From Schistosoma haematobium (Eukaryota; Platyhelminthes; Trematoda; Strigeidida; Schistosomatidae): DNA of 64,000 nucleotides. The position numbers and the translations under genes are program-made. The stretch is from the NCBI RefSeq assembly GCF_000699445.3, contig NC_067201.1, forward strand, positions 20,253,001 through 20,317,000, read 5' to 3'. The notes beneath the pieces are model-generated. The model was not told where the DNA came from. It saw only the letters and a list, made by a program, of their open reading frames with translations, and ran no database searches. Shown piece by piece: positions 1 through 13,200 of the stretch (the stretch's first letter is position 1; every line of letters begins with the position of its first letter).

Positions 1-200
1 GTGGGATGCCGGTCGGCTCAGTGGTCTATAGGTTAAGTGTTCGCATGCGAGACTAATAGGTCCTGGGTTTGAATCTTGCGAGGCGGGACCGTGGGCGCGC
101 ACTGCTGAGTCCCATACTAGGAAGAAACGGCCGTTCAGTGCTTCCTAGCTTTCCATTCGTGATCTACCTTCAATTGACTCATGAATTCAACCACTGAATT
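1..200 (+). repeat. tRNA-like SINE with hammerhead relic, copy 1
   Basis: The head resembles a tRNA-derived pol III promoter: box-A-like sequence around GGCTCAGTGGTC and box-B-like GGTTTGAATCTTG. A shared body follows (CATACTAGG, GGTCTAGCTTCAATTGACTCATGA type). The hammerhead part (98-143) has lost three bases of the CTGAGGA core and has GTT for GTC, so it should be inactive. Similar in kind to the ribozyme-bearing Sm-alpha repeats of schistosomes. Confidence 0.8.
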
Positions 201-839
201 AGAGAAAGTTATTATCATGTATTAGTAACTTCACACTAAGTTGCGAAATACCAGAAATTCGATTTTCTTCTCAATTTGGTATTTTACAAACGCATTATTG
301 ACTTATTATTATGAATAATCTACCCAATACTCAATTTTGAAAGTAGTTAGTGTTTATCCTCTGATATTGATGATTTGATCCTGAAGCGTTGATTGCCAAC
401 CTCAACAACATCAGCACATATTTCGATGAGCTACTAGGATTTCTCCCCTATCGACTAGCTGCTTGTTCATTTGACCTAGAATTTGGTTGGTTGTTGTCTA
501 TTGGTGTGAGATAGTTGTTCGTATGTTTGTTTAGACCGTTTTCACTTCTGACCTGATCTCTGACCTTAGAATTACTTACTCTTTTTCCTGATTAGTTGAT
601 CTACTGGGTCAGATTTTATGAATCTATTGATTGGTGCATTACTAGAGTATCTGATTCCAAAAACGTTGTCTAACATTCTATATGTTTCCTCTGTCCAATA
701 CTTCGACATTTCATCAGTTGAAGTCATATCAATGGTTGTTATGCATTTATAAGCTTTCATTTAACCTATTGGCTACCATTATACGATTTACTATTAAGTT
801 ATTCTCAACCTATCAGTTACAGTCTCTCATAATCACTAA

Positions 840-1115
840 CACTTCTAGCTTGATCTTGTATACATGTTACTTCTTATTTTATGGCATGATGATGTCTGAC
901 TTGTATATGTACTGCGTATGTCTGAAATACATGATTCATACAACGGAGGCTAAGATTCTGTTCTGGACTCATCGGGCAGGGGAAGGCATGAAGAACTAAT
1001 AAATACTCATAGTTGACTCTAGGCTGCCCGTATTGGTTAACGCGTCATTGCATTGGCACGATGCTAAAGTCATATAAGTCATGTCTTGTCACGTGGTAAA
1101 TAACAGGGCGACAGC
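840..1115 (+). repeat. LTR-like dispersed repeat, copy 1
   Basis: This shares blocks with 6400-6650 and, reversed, with 21603-21925: ATGATTCATA, TTCTGGACT, and a cattggc-type block before AGTCATATAAGTCA. In the other copies TATATAAAC precedes these blocks, like a TATA box. No coding part is seen. A solo LTR is my best guess. Confidence 0.4.
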
Positions 1116-1960
1116 TTTGTCTTATGCAGTACTCAGTCATCGGAATTTTTTTGTAGATGATGTTTGGTTTGTTTGTTTGTTGTTTTGTCATTTGGCCTAA
1201 ATAATATAGATTTTATGAGTTCGTGCGCTGCATCTATTACTAACGGCCTTAATAATCTGTTTGTGATCACGTCAAGCCTTTACAAAACTGGTTAGCGTTT
1301 TTTTTAGCGAGTTGGTTTTCTACGGGATGGGGTCGCTAACCTCATGCCCAACCCTCCTTCTTTATCCAGACTTGGGATCGGCAGTAGCCTCAGGCGGAGT
1401 TTTTATGACTAAATACTAGTAATATTAACCCAGAATAGTGTGATTTGCGTTTTACTTGTTATCTTTGTTATTTTTATGTCCACGTTTTCTAGCTTTAATG
1501 CACTTTTTCATATAAATATCGTAACAAGGTGATTGTACTTTCAATGAGGCGTAAGCTAATATCGTTTGCGAATGAATTCACTTGAAGTGAGTCATGTGTA
1601 TAAGGTAATGAGAGACTAAAATGTATTACAACAGTAATGGATTGATTACATATTTAATATTGTCAGAGAAACATATGAATCCAGTAATACCATAATGTAG
1701 CTGTGTATTACTGTAATGTACGTCAGTAGTATTTAATTTTCAAAGAAATATGTCAGCTTTAAAAACGTCAACAGTATGTCCGGAAACATGAAATTCACTA
1801 AAAAGATAAAATCTGTAGACCACAAACCACCATTTCTGGACTGTTTAGTTGAAAGCAAATGTAATGATTATATAACAGCTAATATATCCCGAATGTGAAC
1901 GTGGGAAATACTACCGAAAGATTTTAGTTCGTAAAACTACAGAGACTAACAGCTGAAGCT

Positions 1961-2465
1961 CTTATTTACTTATTTTAACGCATAGATATTGGTACAAGGA
2001 GGCACCAAATACATATGCGCCACACAAATCTCACTCGATATGTGTAAGGGCTGTGATACTAACCGGGTGCCCAAACTGAAAAAAGTGGTTTTCTTAGGGA
2101 GCCACTCCCCGAACCTTCGATATGGTCTGATCCACAAAGCAGTGGAGCATCGTAAGGAGATGCAGTCTCATGGTAGCCGGTGACCAACGACTGGCTCATA
2201 CTCCATTTGTTCTCGCAGGATACTGGAGCTCATGTGCACTATTGGTTTGGAATCAGGGTTTTCCAACTCCCCTAGGTGGATTCTCTATGTCCACCAACCC
2301 GGTTAAAGAGTCGGACATTCTCTTTTCGTCCTCTCAATTTAGTAAACAATACCTCCGCCACGAGAAGAAAGTGAGTAGGACTTCCCTGGCAGAGGCTATG
2401 TGAGAGCATTTCAAGAGGGAGAAGTGACTCTCCCCACACCCGGTCGTACCAGAGCATTTGGGGAA
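1961..2465 (-). repeat. ~520-bp dispersed repeat (LINE-tailed), copy A
   Basis: Read on minus it runs from the 5' block (CCAAATGC...GAGAGTGGGGAGAGTC type) to the 3' end TGTGTGGCGCATATGTATTTGGTGCC and an AT-rich AATAA-type tail. It is a full-length member of a family seen about eleven times here, with no maintained ORF. Confidence 0.8.
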
Positions 2466-3237
2466 AATCCAAACAGTATTAATAAGAGAGATGAAATACA
2501 ATTAGCTATCGTACGGCAACTAATAATTAACAAGCAAACTTGAACTTCTCTTTATATTTTATTGTAGTTAATCTATCGCTTATTATGAGAACAACAACGA
2601 TTATCTCAACTAGTTCTAATCAGTTAGTTTAACTTGAATATATGATGAACTGTTGGGGATGTTAGATCCCCAGAATTCACTTGGTAAATACCCTTATTTT
2701 GTAATTTTTTATTTTGAAAATTTGAATTACTTTGTTTTCGTACCAAAAGCGCTCATTTTCACCTTCATGTTGTATTTCCCACTTGGGAGAATCTTAAACG
2801 CTATTATAGTTCGTTGTATCTTTTAGTAGGTTATTTTGTAACGTTTCCCAAGGACAATTTAATGCTATATATATACGTTTGATTTGTACCTATTGTTATT
2901 GCTCGTGCTTCTGTCTGCTTACGGAATATACTTCCTCGTTTCGAACTTAAACTTCTCTCTCTAGTTAGCGGTGCTGGCTAGCTTATTGGTGTTTGGTCAC
3001 AGAGTCTTTGTTCCATTCGCAGACTAGGTGAACTCGTAATCGCTTCAAACGTAGCATGAACAATCAACTTGATCACCATAATAACACAAACATTTATTTT
3101 TGTTTACTTGTCGTTATTTTATGTATGCGTTGACATATTTAATTCATATTATCTATCAAATTATCTGATTTTATCAAGGACATCTAATTATATCTCCTTG
3201 AAAAAGTTTGAATCAGAATGCTAAAAGATCATCCATA

Positions 3238-3420
3238 TCCACCAATACGATTAAAGCGCCGAGCATTCGCTCCTCATCGTCTGAATTTCGTAAACAACAC
3301 TCCCGCCGCAAGAAAGGAGTGAGTAGGAATTCCCTATCACTGACTATATACGCGTAGCATTTCGAGAGGGGAAGCTAACTCTCCCCACTCTCGGTTGTAT
3401 CACAGCATTTGGGGAATCTA
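3238..3420 (-). repeat. ~520-bp repeat, 5' fragment, copy B
   Basis: Only the first ~180 bp of the family is present, read on minus (TGGGGAGAGTTAGCTTCCCC, then GAGTGAGTAGG-type block reversed). Confidence 0.7.
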
Positions 3421-3975
3421 GAAAGATAGCAACCTAGATAACATTGAGAAACAATTCATTTTGTATTCCTTTTAAAGTCGATCAAACTTTACAAAGTAGA
3501 AATATTAAGTACAGTCTAAGAATTACTACAGTAAGGAAAAAAAAGAAAGAAAAGAAACATAGATCGATGACAAAATGGTTTAAAAAACAATTCGATTAAG
3601 AAGTGGACCCACCTATTTACTCAATTTCAAGCCTACTAGATGGAATGTTTGTATGTATTCTTTTTTTCTTAAATACTACAACGAGTGATGTAAATAGAGA
3701 GAGGGATAAGCAAATAGAAGCAGAGGGAGGGACGGAGGGTAGGAAAGAAAAACATAAATCAATACAAATACATGAGGAACAAAGGTTATACACAAAGGTC
3801 ACAATTGTTTTAAATGTCTTGCTATTTCAAAGGAACTGACACAAACAGGGAAACTGTTGAAAGATTCGTTTTCAATTAAATTCTTCATTGAATAGTAATT
3901 CATGTATTACAATAATAGTAAGAGATAAAGAGATCGTTGTCATATCAAATGATGAATAACTATTTGTCGATATGT

Positions 3976-4293
3976 TTATTTGGTCTTTTTATCACAAACA
4001 ATTCGATGACAACTATCATCTTCAACATCATCACTATGATCATTATGTACACGCATATCAATAGGATTATTAGTATTATCAACAGTGACAGTATCCTCAA
4101 AACTTGTAACATCGTTTGGATTGTTAGTATTACTACTACTACTACTACAACAACTACTACTAGTAGTATGATTATCTTTGTGATTACTAATATGTCCAGT
4201 ATGCTTTTTGGTAGACTGTTGCTTGAAACATTTAGTAGATTTGATACAAGTTGCGGAAGACGATGATGAACCACCACGAGTTGTATTGGCAGA
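3976..4293 (-). CDS. EMC2: EMC2 exon 10, Ser/Asn/His-rich tail
   Basis: The acceptor ttatttcag is followed by 105 codons in phase 0 and TAA at 3976-3978. The tail begins [18 protein letters not shown] and includes runs coded by AGT repeats, then an acidic stretch (SDDVEDD), ending CDKKTK. It has no similarity to human EMC2, so assignment rests on splice sites, phase and the gene's direction. The AGT/ACT microsatellite inside it is probably polymorphic. Confidence 0.65.
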   Translation of the reverse strand, partial: SANTTRGGSSSSSATCIKSTKCFKQQSTKKHTGHISNHKDNHTTSSSCCSSSSSNTNNPNDVTSFEDTVTVDNTNNPIDMRVHNDHSDDVEDDSCHRIVCDKKTK

Positions 4294-7200
4294 CTGAAAT
4301 AAAATGAAATAAAATGTTTTAAAAATTAAAGAATATTAACCACATAATTGAAAGATGTGGTGTAAACTGAGGTTAGATTATGATGTTAACATTTTTAATG
4401 TTCATTCATTGTGCCATATGTATCTGCATTGGCTTGGACAACTGAATTTGTTCTTGACAATCGACTAAAGTAAACAGGATGAAGGACTGAGTAGACGCCC
4501 AACTTCGTGACCAACAGGCAGGATTCCGTAAGGATAGATCGTGTACAGACCAAATCGCAACTCTACAGATCATTGTGGAACAATCAATTAAATGGAATTC
4601 ATCACTCTACATCAACTTCATTGACTACGAGACAGCATTTGATAGCGTGGACAGAACAACACTATGGAAACTTCTTCGACACTACGGCGTGCCTCAGAAG
4701 ATAGTCAATATCATACAGAACTCATATGATGGATTACACTGCGTAATTGTGCATGGAGGACAGTTGACAAAGTCGTTCGAAGTGAAGACCGGTGTTAGGC
4801 AAGGTTGCTTACTCTCACCCTTTCTCTTTCTCCTGGTGATCGACTGGATCATGAAGACGTCAACGTCTGAAGGGAAGCGCGGGATACAATGGACATCTAA
4901 GATGAAGTTGAACGATCTAGACTTCGCAGATGATCTGGCCCTTCTATCCCAAACGCAACAACAAATGCAGGAGAAGACGAACAGTGTAGCAGCAGCCTCA
5001 GCAGCAGTAGGTCTCAATATACACAAAGGGAAAAGCAGGATCCTCTGATACAACACAGAATGCACCAATCCAATCACAATTGACGGAGAAGATTTGGAAG
5101 ATGTAAAAACCTTTACATATCTGGGCAGCATCATTGATGAACAGGGTGGATCTGATGCAGATGTGAAGGCGCGGATCGGCGAAGCAAGAGCAGCATATTT
5201 ACAACTGAGGAACATCTGGAGCTCAAAGCAACTGTCAACCAACACCAAGGTCAGGATTTTCAATACAAATGTCAAGACAGTTCTACTGTATGGGGCAGAA
5301 ACCTGGAGAACTACGAAAGCCATTATCCGGAAGATACAGGTGTTTATTAACAATTGTCTACGCAAAATACTTCAGATCCATTGGCCGGACACTGTCAGCA
5401 ACAACGTACTGTGAGACAGAACAAACCAGATCCCAGCGGAGGAAGAAATCAGGAAGAAGCGCTGGAAGTGGATAGGACACACATTGAGGAAAGCACCCAA
5501 CTGCGCCACAAGACAAGCCCTCACATGGAACCCTCAAGGTCAAAGGAAAAGAGGAAGACCAAAGAACACATTGCGCCGAGAAATGGAAATAGACATGAGA
5601 AAAATGAACAAGAATTGGATGGGACTAGAAAAGAAGGCCCAGGACAGAGTGGGTTGGAGAATGCTGGTCAGCGGCCTATGCTCCATTGGGAGTAACAGGC
5701 GTAAGTAAGTAAGTAATCGACTAAAGTGCCTAGTATTAGTAAACTGAATAATGACTACAAAAATCATATGAATATACACAACTCTTCCTCGAACGAAGGC
5801 AAAGGTGTATAAGCTAAAACTTTGACTGAGTGTACAATTGACTTCATCCAATATGATTCCTTGTTGATCATCTCTCATCTACCATTTGACCTTGAGATGT
5901 TATACAGAGACAGGCGCATGATGTCTTCAGCTGATCAACAAGTCAATACGAGATCCAAACAGCTGTAGGTACAGTAATTTTTTTTTTATCACTGAATTAA
6001 ACAAAAAGGTTAAGAAAGATCAGTGAAATTTGGTAGCATTTACTGAGTTGATAGATGCTTGATAACTCATCCAGTAAGGCTTGAAGAATAATAAAGAGTG
6101 ACGACAATGTGAACTGATAAAAAGTCTACCTAATGACCGTGACCTGTGTATGGCAGTGATAGCAAAAGGAATGAGAAAGACAGAGGCGATACATAACACA
6201 AGACAACTATTCTGACTTATTAAGAAAATAGGCAATAACGACACAAATGTTAATAAGACTATATTCGAAAAAGATGAAACGGTGATACACTTTCAATCTA
6301 AGAAATTAAAAGGGATGAATAGACCAATAATTATCATGTTAAGTCCAATGGTGTCCTTGGACTTTAGATGGACATTTCCTATTGGTCGATATCTGTTCAC
6401 TTGTTGAATATTGTACAAAATGTTGTTTTCTATTTTTATGGTACGATGTGGTATGCTTGATTGGTATATAAACAAAGTATGTTTGAAATATAATGATTCA
6501 TATCTCCGAGGCTGTGGCTTGTGTTCTGGACTCAACTGACTGGGCTAGACAGGGAAGCGAGACCAATCGAGACTCTAGGCCGTCTGTTCGTGTTTACGTG
6601 TCACTGTAATCAATCGATAAGTACGCTGCTCTCTAATTTTCCAGTCAAGGACACAACAATTAGCACAGGGTAAAAATCGACTCAACTTAAAGTCATAACA
6701 AATACTTTAGCCAATACACAGAAGATCGTGATGGCTTAACACCGATGACCTTGGTCTTGATTCCTGACTATCCCAGTTTATAAGAAAGGACTGAAAACTT
6801 CTAACGATTACCACAGATGAGTCAGTTTGACTGAGTGTCTAAAATACTAACCTAACTCATGAAGAGTGAACTCGAGGAAATCAGGGACGTTCAAGAACTG
6901 AATGTATGTGTATTGACCAAATAATCACTTCCGTCAGGTTTTTGAACATTGCCATAATTATCAACATCTAAAACAGTTGTATTTCTTGACTTTGGGGCAA
7001 CATTCGACTCCGTTGACCGAGAGGCTAATGTGGAAATGGTTATCATTAAAAAGTATGCTGAAGAACTTTGTGAATACTCTCTCCTTGAAAACATGAAGTA
7101 TATCAATCAGCTTATTATGTAGTAGTGGGTAATTAGACTGTAAAGTGTAAAACATCGCCTGGCAAGAGTTGTTTCACTGCTTTTTTATAATTGCAAATTG

Positions 7201-10200
7201 AGTCAATTGCTCTACTAGAGTTGAAAAGTTCATCAATTGAGATTAAAAAACTTTAACAACGCCAATTCTGAAAAATCAATTATTAAAAATGCCGTAAATA
7301 TGTCACAATACTCAGTCGGACCGCTATAACGTAGGACCAGGCATACATATGCATCGGTCCAAGTTGCCACACCTCATTAGCACAGCAAGACGAACATCAG
7401 ATTCATAGAAGCAGTTAACTCAATGGTGTAATATATAAAAGAAAGACTTTATGTAAGAATATGATACAGGGAGAAAGAATTAGTTCGTAGAAAGAAAGAT
7501 ATCAAACATTTTTAGTATCATAGTTTAAGGGAAGAGAGACAGTGTATACACCTACACCATTGTGATCGATTCTGAGCCATGTCACCAACAGTCTCCAACT
7601 ATTGGCTACGATAGTCACGCGGACCCCAACCAAGCAGTCTGCAACTACCAACATGGCTAAGACTAGAAATGAGTGACTTCAGGCACTAATGCCACATTTA
7701 AGTTTATGTCACAGTACTACGAAATCCTAAGCAATGTCTCACGTAACTGTTCAATACAATCCCAAGGGAAACGGATAACTAGTAATAGTTCATATAAAAA
7801 AATGATGATCATTTGAAAACGTCACTGTGACCGTGTAGTTGGGACATTTGAAGTTCAATGTCATGAAATGAACTAAGTCAAATTTTAACCAATAAGTTCA
7901 TATTGTGAATTCCACTCTACCTACTAAAGTGGCAACGCACTATCATAAGCCCGCTTACAATAAATATGGCTCATGTACCACTACAGGAAAATCCATGTGG
8001 TTCCAGAGTTGGGTTGAACTGGTGATCTTATTAAACCTCTGAGTTATCAATCTCAAAACTTTTTCTCTGAAGACATTTAGGGATATTGGATAAAACAGAT
8101 TAACATATCAATAAAAATATGAATTATCATGGTACAATTTACATTTAATATTGCAGTATACATACCATATAGATTAAACGGATTTGTTCAGCTGCCCATT
8201 TAGCTAACTGTCGATTTTTATCTGTACTGGACAGTGATGATGCCTGAACTGGTGATACAGTATTTAAACTATTGACTTGTTGTTGTTTAGGTGATACTTG
8301 ATTTATATTTAATCGACTACTCTGGTTATTATGATGATTGACATTGATGCCAAGATTATCATCAATAAGACTTGAATAAGTGTTTCCAACAGATGGTCCA
8401 TTGTGTAGTTTATTCTCTGTTGTTAACGGTAGCATCTTAATTGATTTTGATATATGATTATCTAAAGCGGAGCATGTCTAAAAGCGAAGATAAAGAAATA
8501 AAAATGGTTGGAAAAATGTTGAAAATCGAGGTGAACAGGAAAAAGCCACACACAAAAATAGAACACGTTCTTTTGTTTGACTACATCTATGTGTCAAGGA
8601 CTATCAATACATACATGACTGCTGAATGCATAGAAAATTCGAGGGAACGCACAAAAGAATGAGAGTTGTGTTGTGGAGATAATGCACTGAGAAAACAGAT
8701 CTTTTAAGGCAGATTTAACAATTCATTAGGAGTCGTGATCATAGCAAGCTAAACTTAAGATGAGGACGCCCATCAACCCATCGTGTTTATGAAAATACTG
8801 AATACGAGTGGTCCCTTGTGCCTGGATAGTTGATCATAAATTGAGTTTGGGAAAAATTTTGTCTGTGTACAAAATTCTAGCAAAACGTGAAATGACAAAA
8901 TAGGCTACACAGTCTAAATTCCAGGGTTGCTGAAAACATTGTTACAGAAATGATACAAATGTACTGCTGACATACATGAGAAGTAGGTTGCTATCTGTTC
9001 AATGAAGAAGAAATTATACTGATTTACTGTTTGGATCCAAGATGTAAAAATACATACACCCTAGATAGATAGATCAAATGAATTAACTAATGAGTATAAT
9101 ATCTAGCCCCTAAATGCCCTGGTACGGCCGAGAGTGGGGAGAGTCACCTCTCCCTTTCGAAATGCTCTCACATGGACACATGTATAAGCATAATATAAGT
9201 CTGGTCATTGTGAGGATTTGTCGACAAAGTGTACCTGTAGCATACAGAATTGAACTTATATTCAAATGGAAACTTAAATATTTTTGAGTTACTTTTCAAT
9301 GAACAGTTAGACAATCAGTCAGTCGGAGGCAATATAGGACATGGCATATATTTGTATTCAGTCAAGTTCCAAGACTCTATTGTCACAGAAAGATGGAATT
9401 TTTAACGCAAATCCCACAATGATAGAGGTAGTAACACTACTAGCAATGATAGAAAAGATTAGGCATCGAAGATACGATTCGAGAAGTAAATATAAATGAA
9501 ATAAAAAATAGTAAATTTATGAAGACTTTACAAAGCTTAAAATGTGAAAGAAGATCAAGAGTGAATCCATCTGCACCATTTTGAGCCATTGGTTACAACA
9601 ATCACGCTGAACCCATCGCTCAGTCTCAAAGTCAGTCTTCATGGATTGACTTCATGTCTTAGTTTGGATGAGTCTAGCCTTTTTCTAAGCTACTCCTATT
9701 ACACCAGACAACACCAATAGTCGAAATAGTCGGTAGATAGGGGCATGGAAATATACATCCCAACCACACTTCAGTCGATAAACATTTACTACCTAGTCAA
9801 TCCATTTTGTCATATTTATCTAGTACTCTGAATCTAACCTCAGAATTGCTCTATCCGCAGTCCCGAAATACACGACCAATCATTCAAAATATCTATGATC
9901 GAATACTAATAATCAAAAGATACCCTCCGTTTTTAAGGGTTACATTTCACATGTACAGAGTAGAACGGAGAGAACTGTTGCACAGCAAACTTGTCATTTA
10001 GTTTGGAAATGGATATCTCGTCTATGATACAAGTGATGCATGTTGGCAAAATCGAAGGGAACTTTTTAAATTCGTGCCGACATCTCGTCAGTCACTAACT
10101 CATCAGGAGTGATGAGACTTCCAAGATAAGTGAAGCGGTCAACAAATGAGGCATGAAAACTATAATTGTCTATCTATTCCGCATGGTATTGGCCATAATC

Positions 10201-13200
10201 CAGAACACAATGTATATTTAAATATTTTAACAGTCATAAGTAGATTCTTTTAAGGAAAATCCGGACGTAACATAAAGAAAAGACAGTGATCACTATAAGA
10301 CTATGCAATGAAAGCAAATTATTAATTAAAATGAAGTCAAGATATAGAACGTAACCGGAGATTTATAATAGAAGTCAGGCGTTTTGTACAATCACTTTAG
10401 AGGGAATTACATGTGCAGTTATAAACATACCCAGTAAAAATCATTCTAAGGAACATTTTACTTCATTTAATCAATTAGTGGTGAATTTCAGAGCATAATT
10501 TTTATTGAGAGTATCATTTCAAAATCTAATTTTCAGTTGATTTGCATTCTTTATCTGGAAAGTTGAAATACACTACAGTGGTGATGTGTTTACAGGAGAC
10601 ATATGTAGGTAGGTACCTTTAGATAATTAAAGTGGAGCCTGAAGTGAAAATTACAGTTTTATATACAATACTGATAGACCAAATCAACGGGAAAATGTTC
10701 AGCAATGCTAGATATCACATTTTTATTGAACATCGAAAAAGGATGGTTATCCTTATACGTTTCATTGGGATTTTATGACTGGTTAGCTATTGTTAAAATT
10801 AAAAATAGAAACCATACACAGATGTCTGGAACAACCTTCAGAACTACTAGTACTGAAAATGTAACACTAATGAAATAACATAAACTGAACATGATTAAAC
10901 TAATAGATTTGCCTAGTTACAAAGATTTGTTTCTATGATGGGTAAGAGTGGATGTTGACTAGCCATTTTTTTAGCTTTATTTCTCACCGTGATTGCTTTT
11001 GTGTATTATGTGATAAACGAATTACATTTATAGTATTATAAATCGATTGTACGATTATACTAGGCTTTTTCTTCTAAATAAATGATATATCAAATGAGGC
11101 TAGATAGATCGCATGCTGTATCAATGTGACATTGTAGATGGGCGGTTAATGGTGAATGATTGAACTATTCACCTAGTCAAAGGTTCCACTCACACGTTCC
11201 AGACTGGATTAGTTCGACTATTAGCAATAAAGCTTCTTATGTAGTATTTAGTTTCTTCCTTTGTATAAATGAGTTGATCTGGTGTCGATCTGACCGAAAT
11301 AAACACAACAGTACATGGCGTTGAATAAAAAAAATGCAAAAATCGAAAAAGTCAATACATCGAATAAGAAAAACTATTGACTTACAAGTAGAAGTCCGTA
11401 TAAACTACGAAGGTTATTAGGGCACAATAGACAAGCTTGACTATAATAAGCTCTGGCTAATTCTAAATTTTCTGTTCCACCTTCAGTGTATTTAATCTGA
11501 AGAGGTAATGAAAAAAAGAAATCAAATATACAAAATGAACATGTTCAAAATTAACTTTGATTTAGTTTAATGTATTAGGTATTATACAGTCAGTTAGTCA
11601 GCTACAATGTAGGACGAGGCACATATAAATATGCATTGGTTCAAGTTTCCATACGTTATTAACACAACAAGATGAACAGAAATAGGGTAATTTGACATAA
11701 ATAACAGAATTAATAATGAACAGTTCTATTTTTTGCTTCCAGTTCAAAACATAACAGTTAAATACATTTTCTATCTCGTATATCTTAAGCCCCCATATGC
11801 CCTGGTACGGCCGAGAGTGGGGAGAGACATATCTCCTTATGAAAATGTTCCCATATGGCCACATGTATACAACCACTGCCACACAAGTTCTACTCACTGC
11901 CTTTTCGCGGCATTACCGTTGCTTATGAAATTGAGAGAACAAAAAGCAAATGTCCTGAGCTTTAACCCACCGTACTCATACTCCGCGCTTTGTAGAGTTG
12001 TAGAAGACATCTAGAGTTATAGGAAGCATCTACGAAGTCAGTAATAAGCATTCCAGTAAGAGACCTGTCAACTGTATGCGATGCACATTGTTCCGAAAGA
12101 TGGTCGCGCAATATCGCGTATTGATTGAAGTTCGGTATTAAAATTGTCGGATCCCGGCTCAGTGGTCTAGAGGTTAGGCGTTCGCGCGTGAGACCGGAGT
12201 TCAAGTTCTGTGTACGAACTGCTGAAGAGTCCCATACTAGAACTAAACGGCCATCCAGTACTCTCAGGTTTTCAATGGTGGTCTAAGATCGATTGGTTCA
12301 TGATCTCAGTGAAATACATTTATTGCCACCAAATAACAGGTAGTACTAACCACAGAAGTGAATAATGTAAAAATATCCAAGATATATTCTGATCAAAAAA
12401 CAATCCGAAGAATCGGATTTCATTACCGACTACAAATAGTAGAAATCACTTGAAACTAATCCCTATCAAAGTCTGAATCCACTGAGTCAGTTGAAAACTG
12501 GAAGTAAAAGTAGTAACCTACAATTTAACATAGTGAACGCATAACTAGCAATACGTTCTACCCTACAATTTTCACTGATAGTAAGGTAATAAGAATCTAA
12601 ATTCTAAACCAAATGACTTTAGTTTGATTTTCAGCCTTCAATCAGTAATTTAAAAGTTCTGATCCTGCCCCAACCAATTCAGTGTAAATGGGTGGATAGT
12701 TTTAGAAATTACTAGACAGTGTGGAATCAAACTCAAGTGCACGAACCCGTACTTAGTAAATGAACACTGCAAAAAATCACAACGATAGTAACAATAGTTA
12801 GATATTGTGTTTATACATAGTATTTGCAGACAAATTATACCATGAACTGACTATAGTCAAACAAATACTGTAAATTAGGGGTAGCTGTCTCATGGTGGAT
12901 CGGAACTCGTCAGGTGTACGCATGTACCACCCTGTCAGGGACTCAAACAACAATTAATCCTCGTGGCAAGCACCTTAACTCTCAACATTTACATCTCTTC
13001 ACAAAACTATCAAGAATTCTTCTTTTGGTTGCTAGTGAGCACATGATTACTATCAGTGTAAAGTATTTGTACAGTTAAATATGTTCAGGACATCCGGATC
13101 AAACACAAAACATGATGACCTCTAATTAAATAATATAGTTACTAGTTTTCAAGATGAATAAATTAGTCATTTTTAGGATATCAGAGCAATAGGATACTTC

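Noticed and set aside
1..75. tRNA gene
   Set aside because: Box A and B motifs are present, but no full cloverleaf with a 7-bp acceptor stem is evident and the same block begins other SINE copies.
3960..4277. Minus-strand ORF with a long poly-Val/Ile run
   Set aside because: It is the wrong frame of EMC2 exon 10; the hydrophobic run is the ACT repeat read out of frame.
4694..5365. 223-residue minus-strand ORF
   Set aside because: Shadow of the SR2-like reverse transcriptase on the opposite strand.
8441..8662. Plus-strand 73-residue Lys-rich ORF
   Set aside because: Lies in an EMC2 intron, antisense, biased composition, no splice or similarity support.
9807..10001. 64-residue ORF found identically at two places
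   Set aside because: It is antisense to a duplicated dead LINE fragment; identity comes from the DNA duplication, not from selection on a protein.
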